From assembly GCA_949987705.1 (NCBI GenBank), contig OX465281.1, positions 154,680,380-154,744,379 on the forward strand: a stretch of 64,000 nt of DNA, written 5' to 3'. The translations under genes were made by a program, and so were the position numbers. Of this stretch, positions 32,281-42,594 are shown piece by piece. Every line of letters begins with the position of its first letter. The stretch's first letter is position 1. The stretch is from Thereva unica (lineage: Eukaryota > Arthropoda > Insecta > Diptera > Therevidae). Under the pieces are notes generated by a model, which saw nothing but the letters and a program-made list of their open reading frames with translations, had not been told where the DNA came from and ran no database searches.

Positions 32281-33342
32281 TTAATACAGCACCCTCAGAA
32301 GCTGAGTTAAACGCAGCTTCTTCGAAACCAAAAAGCGGTATGTAACAAGAGAAATTTTCTATATCCATTATATTCTCTTCGTTTTCTTGGTTTCGTTTTC
32401 TGGTAATCTGTTTTGGCTTCGAGCAATATTAAATTTTCTCTTAAAATATTGTTTCGAAATTTTGTTTTTGACTCTTCTTGAAATATGAATTTTCGTTTGT
32501 ATATGTAGTCAAGAAAAAAGAGATCAAGAATAGGTGAAGTTTCTCTTTATACATTGTTGATTCTAATTGGAAAACAGAGGGTTGCTTTGAATATAAGCTG
32601 ATAACTTTGTAGCTTCCATTAATTTTTTATGATTCTCTTTAGATTATTTATAGGGATAGAGAATATTTTTATGAATTGTATGAGTACGGGTTGCCTGAAG
32701 TGTTTTTTGCAAGGAAAATGTAATGATTGTAGGCGTGGGTGTAGCGAAAAATAATACTACATTTAAAAAAAAAAGAAAACACCTCATACGATGGATGCGA
32801 TGGACAAAAATTAAAGGGCAATTAATTTTCAAATTTAAGGTCCTGAATTTGACCTGAAATTCTAACCAGTTAGTGTATATATTATAAAGTATAAGTTCAC
32901 TGAAAAAATAACTTCGGAACCAAAACACTAAAATTTAGTAGTTTTTACAGCTTTTTTTTGAGGTTATGTGTGCAGATAAACATTTCATATTGTAATCGCT
33001 GATAGACAATATCATAAACAGACTTTTTTTTTCCTTTTTCGGACCTACACATGCCGAGATATACTCATCTATATTTAGAAAGAACGGCCAAAATGATAAA
33101 ATGTTCACAAAATGGTCGATAACTTGGTTGCTAGAGCTACATAGAAATTAGCCATTTCGTATAATATTCGATGTAACTAATAAATATGTTCCAAACGAAA
33201 TTTTTTACACTGCAAACAGTTCTTTATGTTTTGCTTATTTGACTCCACTATATGTCATTTTTCAATTTTTTAAATTAAAGGCTTCAATACTTTTACTTTT
33301 ATCGTTCACTTTGCGCATTGCTTCCCTTATCCTGAACCTTAC
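32281..33342. other. Right portion of hAT-2, non-coding
   Basis: AT-rich, no credible ORF. One short A/C-rich frame at 32644-32928 on the minus strand lacks any domain. Confidence 0.6.
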
Positions 33343-33602
33343 GAACCGCCACTGACAAATACTTTCTCGAAATATTTGGCGTTCTTAAGATCTTGAGCTG
33401 ATGTAGGTGAGGTAAAGAAATATAAATTAACATCTGACAAAAGGCAATTACTGGATGATTTTTAGCTCTGAACCATACGGTTTTAAAAAAATGAATATTA
33501 AATGAGAGAATGCTTAATGTTTAATGTAAATAAAAAACAGTTGTGGTGATAATAGTTTTACCTCGTACGGCTATAGGAACAGGGAAGGGAACAATTATTA
33601 TT

Positions 33603-34935
33603 AACTTCCCAGTATAGGAAGTTATTGTAATCGGTCCGAAAATCGAAATCGAAAATTTCAACGTATTTTCATCTTTCAAGGTCCCAGGAGCATTTTAAGC
33701 AAAAAATTGGGAGGAAGTATGTGTGTGTGTGTATGTGCGTACGGATGTGGTCATTTTTTCCTGCACGATATCGCGCGAACCAAAACTGATATCGACATCG
33801 TTGAGGTGTCGTTCGAAGCGTATTAACCGAAATATGATCTGAAAAGAATTTCATGAAATTCGGTCCAGCCGTTTTTTTTGTTTAAGCGACGTAAGTGATT
33901 TTTGTACCTGCACGATATCGCCCGAACCACGAAAGATATTGACTTACTTGAGGTGCCGTTCGAAGCGTATTAGCGACAATATAATCTGAATAGATTTTTA
34001 TAATATTCGGTCCAGCGGTTTTTTTGTTTAAATGACTAAGTGATTTTTGTACCTGCACGATATCGTGCGCACTATAAAAGATATCGACATCGTTGAGGTG
34101 TCGTTCGAAGCGTATTAACCGAAATATGATCTGAAAAGATTTTCATGAAATTCGGTCGAGCCGTTTTTTTGTTTAAGCGACGTAAGTGATTTTTGTACCT
34201 GCACGATATCGCCCGAACCACGAAAGATATTGACTTACTTGAGGTGGCGTTCGAAGCGTATTAGCGACAATATAATCTGAAAAGATTTTTATAATATTCG
34301 GTCCAGCGGTTTTTTGGTTTAAATGACTTAAGTGATTTTTGCACCTGCACGATATCGCGCGAACTATAAAAGATATCGACTTAGTTGACGTGCCGTTCGA
34401 AGAGTATTAACCAAAATATGATCTGAAAAGATTTTCATAAGATTCGGTCGAGCCGTTTTTTTGTTTAAGCGGCGTAAGTGATTTTTGTACCTGCACGATA
34501 TCGCCCGAACCACGAAAGATATTGACTTACTTGAGGTCCCGTTCGAAGCGTATTAGCGACAATATAATCTGAAAAGATTTTTATAATATTCGGTCCAGTG
34601 GTTTTTTGGTTTAAATGACTTAAGTGTTTTTTGTACCTGCACGATACCGCGCGAACTAAAAACTATATCGACTTCATTGGGGTTCCGAAAAACATTAATA
34701 CATCAATTTTATATACATTTTCTTCATCCTAATCTTGTAAGTGCGCACATTTAGTTTGACATTTTAGCGAAAATATTGATAAACAATTGTGACAAATTCT
34801 CGGTATTATACATATATTCTACAATTGCCTATTGTTCATTTATTATTAAAATATCCAATCATAATATTCAACATCCATCATACTGGGAAGTTGATCGTGT
34901 GGACCGAAAGTGTCGAACCCACATCCCAACTAGTT
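33603..34935 (+). mobile_element. Family-T tandem-repeat element, copy gamma (uninterrupted)
   Basis: Reference copy. Start AACTTCCCAGTATAGGAAGTT, then about 110 bp with a GT microsatellite. Six tandem units follow with TTTGTACCTG (or GCACCTG) at 33901, 34047, 34192, 34338, 34484 and 34630, period about 146 bp. Two subtypes alternate (CCCGAACCACGAAAG and GCGAACTATAAAAG). Next come an inverted start motif (about 34880) and the end CATCCCAACTAGTT. No ORF. Flanks are AT-rich with no certain target duplication. Confidence 0.75.
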
Positions 34936-35425
34936 ATTATTTTTTAATTTAATTAATTTATATGATTAATATACGTCCATTGACCAAGAAATTTAATGTA
35001 AATATAAGAGCACAGACAATATAACTATACCCAGATATGCCACGCCGAACAAAATTTTGTCCTAAGGAGATTTTCAAGTGGATTTACTAATTTTCCAGAT
35101 CGCAAAGCTCGGCATAAGACTGCACTGAGCTTTTCGCGTATGGAGAAGCGATTCTCAAAAAGCTTTGAAGTTATCTCCAAGCAGACTGCTTGGCTGCCGT
35201 CGCCTGCGCAATTTGAGAATGAAAAAGGGCTTGAGTGCACTGCACACACAAAAAGGCATACACAATAAGAAGAATGAATCACCAAAACGAGCATTTAAAA
35301 AAATTTGCAGTTTTTGTGGTAGAACATCGGATTAGTGATTTATAATTTTTTTTATTAGAGACAGACAAAAGAACAGATTTAAAGGTGTTGAAACGAAAAT
35401 AAATAGAGAACAATAATTTAATATC
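34936..35425. other. Interval upstream of the THAP transposase, unassigned
   Basis: An open stretch of about 62 codons without ATG (35080-35268, plus strand; e.g. N-F-P-D-R-K-A-R-H-K) and a minus-strand ORF overlap here. Neither matches anything I recognise. May belong to the 5' part of the P-like element. Confidence 0.3.
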
Positions 35426-37615
35426 GTGATGGATGGGATAATTCGAACAGTTAAAAAGACGAAAAGTGAATTGAAATCTTCTAAAGCCGGCAACAAATGC
35501 TGCTTACCACATTGCGGGCGATCTAGACGGGAATTTCCTGAAACAAGGATTTTCAAATTTCCGGGATTTGACAGCCCTCTTTTCAAATTATGGGTAGATA
35601 AGTGTAATTTGTCTGTGGAAATTATTGCAAGGTCGTCATCATTGTTTTTATGTGACAAACATTTTTCTTCAGACTTAAAAGGTAGCAAGTTTTTAAAAAG
35701 TGGTGCTATACCGAATTTGAATTTAAGAGCATCTTTGGAGTCAGATGATTCTAGGTCCTTGCGCAATAGTGAAGAACGCGAAATACCGTTAACTTTGCTT
35801 CAACCTCCTGGTCATAAACGGAAGAGATCGGAATCTCCTCCTTCACTGTGTAGTTCATGTACAAAAAATTTAACGAATGTGCAATTTTATTCCAAAAAGT
35901 GTTCCAAACTGTCGGAAGCTATTAACCATTATAGAAAAAAAAATTCTTAAAAAAGCAAAATTCAAATTTAATCAAAATTGTGATTAGATTAAGGAATAAG
36001 GTTAAAATTAAGAAAAATTTTAGTATTGAGGATAATGTGACATCGATGGAGTTAACCGAAAATGAAAAACTTTTGTGTAAAATGATTTTAAGACGAAGGC
36101 CGATAACTTCGTGGAATGACGACGAAAAAATATTTGCACAAAATTTATATTATCGATCTACTTAAGCGTATTTATTTTTAAGGAATGTACTCAAATTGAA
36201 TTTGCCAAGTTTGTCCTCATTAAATAGCTGGAATTTAATCAAAAATCTGCACCCAGGAAACAATTGTGCATCATGAACGCTCTACAAAATGCAGTGAACA
36301 AGATGAACAGTGTTGAAAAAAATGCATTTTAATCTTCGATGAAGTTTCGATTAAACACAAATTAACATATTCATCAGTAGACATTATAGACGGTTTAGTG
36401 GACTTGGGATTTAAAAAAGAAGATGCACTTGGTAGTGCCATCTGTGTCTTTATGTTGAGAGGACTAATTACCAATTGGAAGTTCATAATTCATTATATAG
36501 TTTCAGCAAGCTCTAGAAAAGCATATGATTTGGAACGAATAGTTAAAGAACTTATGGAGCAAGTTGGATTATCTGGCCTTGATATTAAAGCCATAACTTG
36601 TGACCAAGTACCAAATAATCGTGGATTTTATAATATTTTGAAAGCGAGTCCGGAGAATCCATATTTCCATCATAATGGCAAAAAAAATTATTTACTGTAT
36701 GATATTCCTCATTTAATTAAATCCATTAGAAATATACTTTTGAGAGGTATAATCTGGAAACTCCTGATGGAACAGTAAATTTTGTTGTAAGTAGTACGTG
36801 AAATATATGATCTCGAAAAAGGTAAGACAACCAAAATGACTGCGCTAACTAGTTCGCATATTCAACCCACATCCTTCGAAAAAATGAGAGTTAAACTAGC
36901 TGCGCAACTGTTGAGTCATACTGTTGCAGCTGCTATTCTATCAGCTACAGAAAACAAACAATTTAAAAGAAACTCACAAGTTTCATTGTCAACAGCAAAA
37001 TTTATTCAAAAAATTAATATACTTTTTGACTGCCTGAACAGCCAAGTACTAAAAGATACAAATCCTTCCAAAAGTGGATTAAAAAAAGGAAATATTGTTT
37101 GGAAAAAATTGGAAGAGCTTATACTATATTTGCAACAAATCAAGTACACCGGAAACAGGGTTCATTGTATTGATGGATTAATGCAAACCACGAGGGGAAT
37201 TCTTTCTCTAGCAGATAAAATCTTCGCACAAGGAGAAGTATTTTTTATATTGACCAGCAGATTCAACCAGGATCCTTTGGAAAATGCATTTTCTTATGTA
37301 AGGGCAAAAGGGGGTAATTGTAAAAATCCTTCGGTTAACGAATTCAATATAATTGTAGCAAAAATGTTACCAATGAAATTTCTGCATTTCACCTCTAAAG
37401 GTAATTGCATGGAAGATGAGGACGAAATGTTATCAGTTGACTTTGGAGAAATTTTAAGTGAAATTCAAAGTTCAAGTGCAATAGAAGTTAAAAATACTAA
37501 TCTTCTTAATTTTACTTATAATGAAGTATATGCAGAAAACGAAAATTATTTTGATCAAAGGGCTGATGATTTTATTTCGGAGAATATTCCGATCGAAATA
37601 ACGTCAACAAGATAA
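35426..37615 (+). pseudogene. P-element-type transposase with THAP domain, degenerate
   Basis: N-terminal THAP zinc finger: C-C-L-P-H-C (about 35500), F-L-C-D-K-H-F (35648-35668) and the A-I-P-N box. Then a Lys-rich leucine-zipper-like region. The catalytic core has F-D-E-V-S-I-K (about 36331-36351) and T-C-D-Q-V-P-N-N (about 36598-36621). The C-terminal domain has H-I-Q-P-T-S-F-E-K-M and N-Q-D-P-L-E-N-A-F-S. Breaks: a frameshift in the A-run near 35936-35944, TAA at 36163-36165, stops around 36240-36310, and loss of frame at about 36776-36820. The P superfamily makes 8-bp target duplications; I could not find element ends. Non-functional. Confidence 0.87.
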
Positions 37616-37651
37616 GCAGAGAACTCATAATTAAACAAGATGAAATTATAT

Positions 37652-37984
37652 TGTTGTGGTCTTCTTGAACCAGTGGGGTCGGTCAGTTTAAACTTTAATT
37701 GACACACGTTTGATTTGGTTTCCGACAGTATTTTATTCGCTTTACAATACAATAATTACAATATTAAAATAGTAACTATTACAACACGCACTCCGACGGG
37801 AGATATCGTTAATAAATTATAAATTTTATTGTTACTACGTATTTTTCGGAGCAGATTCTAAAACGGACTGACGTCTGATAAAAAACAAAAACCCTCGCCT
37901 ATTTTCTTAGAATATTATTCAACAAAAATAGGCGAGTGTTTCGCGCAAAGTGTAGGGAGTACAGTGAACTAAACTGCTCCTACA
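37652..37984 (-). repeat. Gypsy-2 3' LTR (333 bp)
   Basis: Minus strand TGTAGGAGCAG...CCACAACA. Preceded (minus sense) by the polypurine tract GCTGGGAGGGGAGTA at 37985-38000. A strong hairpin, CTCGCCTATTTT pairing with AAAATAGGCGAG, lies at 37894-37936 inside the LTR. Confidence 0.85.
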
Positions 37985-38006
37985 TACTCCCCTCCCAGCG
38001 TAGCGA

Positions 38007-41000
38007 TTATCGGAATGTTACCGAAGATTTATGCTCAGCTTCGTCGTTGCGGTCACCAGTGAAGGCTGGTTTTAGCTTGTCAATGGATATTGACTTATTT
38101 GTGCCGTTTAAATTGACGACGAAGTGTTTACGTAATCGTTTGATTACCGGGTATGGGCTTTCATATGGAGGCTCGAACGGTTTTCGTACGCGATCGATAC
38201 GCACGAAAACATAGTCGGAGTCCTCCAAGGCTCGTGGCACATAAACATCCTTCTGACTGGGTTGTCGAGGATGCGTTGCCTTCAAGTTCTGCATATGCGA
38301 ACGAAGGCGAGTGAGAAATTCTGAGTGTTCAATTGGATTTTCATCCGATGGGATGGAAATTGAATTGGGCAGTCTCAGATTCTGGCCATAGACGAGTTCT
38401 GCCGGTGAGCATTGCAAGTCGGATTTGATTGCCGTACGTATGCCAAGTAATACAAAGGGCAAGTCTTCACTCCAATGAGTAGTGTTGTCCCTTGCCATTA
38501 AGGCAGCTTTAAGTTGCCGGTGGAACCGTTCGACCATTCCGTTTGCTTGCGAGTGGTAGGCGGTTGTCCTAATTCGGTGAGTACCGAGAAGTCTAGCAAC
38601 CTCATTGAATAGTTTAGATTCGAATTGCGTACCTTGATCAGTTGTGATTTCTGGGGGGCGCGCCAAATCGTGGGATGTATTCAGTGACAAAGTGTTTCGC
38701 CACTGTTGATGCTGATATGTCCCGTATTGGGTAAGCTTCTGGTCATCTCGTAAATCTGTCTACGATTGCAAGGATGTACGCGTATCCTCGAGATGGTGGA
38801 AGGGGTCCCACTATATCCATATGGATATGTTCGAATCTATTACTTGGAAGTTTAAAAGCTTCATATGGAGCCTTCGTGTGTCTTGTCACTTTGGCTTTTT
38901 GGCAACCGAGGCAAGAACGAGACCACTCGTTGCAGTCTTTGTTAATTGCTGGCCAGAAATATTTATTTGTAATAGCCCGTCGCGTGGCGCGTATACCCGG
39001 ATGCGCCAAATTATGTTCAGATCTGAACGCAAGTTTGCGTAACGAAAAGGGTATATAAGGTCGTGGAATACCCGTACTAGTTTCGCACCAGACCTGGTAA
39101 GTTGTAAACGGTATAGGTGTGAGTACTAGTCTTACTTTAGAGCCTTTGCTGGGGTACTCTTGGAGTTTTTGCAACTCTTTGTCATCTTTTTGAACCTGAG
39201 CTAATGTAGGTAAGTCAAAGGCGACAGCGTCTACGTTGTCAGTCGCAAGCGAGCGGGATAAACAGTCTGCGACAACGTTTTGTTTACCGGATATGTGTCG
39301 GATGTCTGCGGTAAATTGAGATATCAGATCCAGGTGCCTGGTCTGGCGAGGGGATCGTTCGGTCTTCGTATGAAGGGCACGTATTAAATGTTTGTGGTCA
39401 GTATAGACCACAAAATCGCGTCCTTCGACGAAATAGCGGAAATGTTTAATGGCTGCGTAGATGGCGAGAAGTTCGCGATCAAATGCAGAATATTTTTGTT
39501 CCACGGGTGACAGCTTTTTAGAATAGAAAGCTAACGGTTGCCACCGCTGACCGTCAAATCGTTCCAAGACCCCTCCGATCGCAAAATCGGAAGCGTCGGT
39601 TGTTAGGCTGTATTTGGCATCCTCGAGTGGATGGTTTAGCAGTGTAGCCTGTGCCATCGAATGTTTTACTTTGAGGAATGCCTCCTCGCATTCTGCAGGC
39701 CAAGGAAATCCTTTGTCTTTCGTGGCACGTGAGCAATTGAGAACATATCTCAAGTGCTCGTTTATTGGTACCAACATTTTAGCCAAATTAGGGATGAAGC
39801 GGTGATAAAAGTTCACCATCCCTAAAAATTTCTGCACTTGTTTAGCAGAAGTTGGTGACACGAGATCAACAATGGCCTTAACCCGATCTGCGGATGGAAG
39901 TATTCCATTCCTCGTGATATTATGACTAAGGAAATTGATCTCTGGCACACCGAAAACGCACTTTTCCAACTTAATGGTCAAGCCGAAGTTGTCAAGGCGT
40001 TGTAAGAGCTGGTCTAAATGAGTCAAATGTTCCGCTTCTGTTCTACTTGCAATGAGAATATCATCTAAGTAGACAAAGACGAAATCCAGATCTCTCGTGA
40101 CCTCATTCATAAACCTCTGGAAGGTTTGGGCGGCATTACGTAACCCGAATGGCATACGGGTAAATTCGTATAAACCAAACGGCGTAATTATTGCAGTCTT
40201 ATGGAGGTCTTCTGATGCAATAGGTATATGATGATACGCTCGTACCAAATCTACCTTCGAGAAGATTGTGGTGCCGGGTAAATGCACGGAGAAATTTTGT
40301 ATGTGCGGGATAGGATAGCTATCCGGCACTGTGACTGCATTCAGGCGACGATAGTCACCGCATGGCCTCCAATCATGTGAGTCCCGTTTAGGGACCATAT
40401 GAAGTGGAGATGCTGCGGGGGACGACGAAGGTCGACAAATCCCCAATTGAACCATATGTTCGAATTCTAGTTTCGCCACCTTCAGCTTCTCTGGGTGGAG
40501 TCGCCGGGCGGTGATAAAAGGGAGTTGCGCATTTGTTACAATGTGATGTTGGACATTGTGCTTAACCGGAAGGTTAAAATTTGGAGGTTTAGTTAACGAA
40601 GGATACTTCGCTAGAAGCTCTTTATAAATGCCCGTAATTTGGCATTTTACTGACTCGGGTTGATAGTCAATTGTAGAACAAACGTTAATCCGAAAATTAG
40701 TTTGTGAGTCGACTAGTTGTCGATATTTAAAATTGACGGACAGCTCGAACTTCGTTAAGAAGTCGGCACCGAGTATGGCTTTGGAAATGTCGGCAATAAC
40801 AAAGCTGTAAACGTGGCGTCGGCGAAAGCCGAGATGAAGTTCAAGCAATTTGGTGCCGAAAGTGCGGATAACTGTTCCATTGGCCGCTCGCAAAAGTATA
40901 TTTGGACACCCATTGTGTTTTGGAAATGATGATGCAGGAACAAGTGAAACGTCCGAGCCGGAATCGATTAAAAAATCGATACGATTATTATTGTCTCGGA

Positions 41001-41142
41001 CGAAGAGACGATATGAGCGACCCGATATGTGATCGCCCAATGTTGAAACGGTCCCCTGACCACTTAGTTTTTTGATGAGTGGCCTTTGGGGCCTTTTTAC
41101 TAAATGAGCAGGGACTCTTGTATTTAGTAGCTTTAGGGCCAT
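38007..41142 (-). pseudogene. Gypsy-2 Pol, one nonsense and one frameshift mutation
   Basis: Minus strand. Protease I-D-S-G-S-D (about 40955-40972), RT with [11 protein letters not shown] and the catalytic V-Y-L-D-D (about 40045-40060), RNase H T-T-D-A-S-D and Y-T-D-H-K, integrase H-N-L-A-H...C-L-G-C and D-I-V-G-P-L. The frame ends at 38743-38745, TGA, where Gypsy-3 has TGG (Trp of R-F-T-R-W). An extra base in a C-run about 80 nt later shifts the frame. The rest (T-T-D-Q-G, G-M-V-E-R-F, C-terminal domain) continues at 38690-38007. RT and RNase H are otherwise intact. Confidence 0.9.
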
Positions 41143-41869
41143 GAGTCTTATGGTACCAACACATCGTGCCCCCTTGATTGCTGGTACCGTTGGATGGAGC
41201 TACGAATGTGACTCTTTTATCTCTCCCGGATTTCTTACGCCATCCCGGTGTTGTGCTCCGCCCTCGCCGTGAACTTGAGCTCTGACGCTGGTTCATCCTG
41301 AGAACAAGAGCTTTAAGCTGGTTGAGGTCACCTTGTAGTGACTCCAAGGTCAGTCCGGGAGATTTAGAGGCGCTTACTGCAGATGCATATACACCAGCGT
41401 GTGGGAGAACCTCCCACACGTTATCTGCCAGCTGCACCTGCTGTTCGAAAGGTTTGTCTTTCGACCCAGCAAGCACTACCTGGATTGCTTGTGGAAGACG
41501 GCGCTCCCACAGTCTCGCCACCAATTCTGACGTCATGGCGGTACTGGTACCTGCTAATCCTTGCAAGGACCTGAGGAAGTCAGAGGGTTTCTTATCCCCT
41601 TGTTCCTGCATGGATAGGAGTTGTTCGATACGTTTCGTCTCAGATAGGCCGTATTTGTCCAAGAGTAGACGCTTCACTTCGTCGTATCTTGCGGTTGTAA
41701 TGTCCCGCAAGACATGTAGGACTGAAGAAATCGCATCCTTTGGGAGTGCCGGGATCACGTGCAGTAATCTTGTGCTCTCCGCACGAATTCCTGCCAGTGC
41801 AAATTGTGCCTCCGTCTGGCAAAACCAAGCCGCCGGGTCATCTTCCCAAAACCCTTGCAGATGTAGTTT

Positions 41870-42157
41870 TGTAGGGACAACGTCCTACTACTCACCTATT
41901 ACTTGACTGCAAAAGACTGTGCACAAAATCATAGCCTACTTGCATCAAGTAATATAAAAAATAGAAAACAATAAATTAATTAATGAGTTGTCAACAAAGG
42001 TTTTTGACGTTAAAAAAACGATATAAAAATAAATAGTTATATATAAAATAAAAGCTGTGTATAATATAAAATATAAATAAGATAAACATATGTGAATAAA
42101 AGTTTAATATAAATAAATGATAAAATATATTGTGTAAAAGTAGTGTTCAATAAATAG
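41870..42157 (+). repeat. Gypsy-3 5' LTR
   Basis: 288 bp, TGTAGGGACAACG...AATAAATAG; identical by eye to the 3' copy. Confidence 0.87.
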
Positions 42158-42594
42158 GGCAAGGCCAAGGCCAGGAGTCGGCGAGATGGTCTGCTGGTCC
42201 ACGGCAATGGGGCCGATCACCGTCCCGTCAGCCAAAGGCGCCATCAGCGGGGACCAGTAACTCCACCAAACAAGGGGCCATACCCAAATCTTCATCAGCA
42301 CAAGCGCTCCCGGGGACGCTCTGCTACTACCACTATCGCTACGGCAGTGGGGCAGAGCGGTGCACCCCACCGTGTGCCTTCAAGGGTCCTGGCTCTACAG
42401 CCAAAAAGGACCGCAAGATGAAGGGAGCGAACCCTAAGCCCTCCGACGCGCAGGCATTGCCGGGGACGCTCTGTTACTACCACTACCGCTTCGGTAGTGG
42501 AGCAGAGCGGTGCACCCCACCATGTGCATTTAAGGGTCCTGGCTCAGCAGCCAAGAGGGACCGGAGGACAAAGGGCCCCCGTTCAAAAAATTAA
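42158..42594 (+). pseudogene. Gypsy-3 Gag C-terminal remnant with duplicated zinc finger
   Basis: The frame is open directly from the 5' LTR with no ATG, so the capsid half is gone. After a basic/Ser-rich stretch come two CX2HX9CX3C fingers, with first cysteines at 42322 and 42472. The repeat is exactly 150 bp (50 codons) and in frame, starting with the segment Q-A-L-P-G-T-L. Both fingers keep all four ligands. The stop TAA is at 42592-42594, overlapped by pol in the -1 frame. Confidence 0.8.
42585..42591 (+). other. Candidate -1 frameshift heptamer, Gypsy-3 gag/pol
   Basis: AAAAAAT reads A AAA AAT in the gag frame immediately before the TAA stop. A -1 slip enters the long pol frame beginning TTA at 42591. 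Confidence 0.6.

Larger units (their letters stand above)
23394..33354. mobile_element. hAT-2, non-autonomous shell holding the Polinton
   Basis: TIRs CAGTGGCGGTTC (23394) and GAACCGCCACTG (to 33354) are flanked by the identical 8-bp repeat ACAAATAC (23386-23393; 33355-33362). Outside the Polinton, hAT-2 contributes 763 bp on the left and about 1.07 kb on the right, with no transposase. GCTTCCCTT-type motifs recur near both ends. Confidence 0.9.

Noticed and set aside
35080..35268. 62-codon open stretch upstream of the THAP gene
   Set aside because: No ATG, opposing minus-strand ORF equally open, no recognisable similarity.
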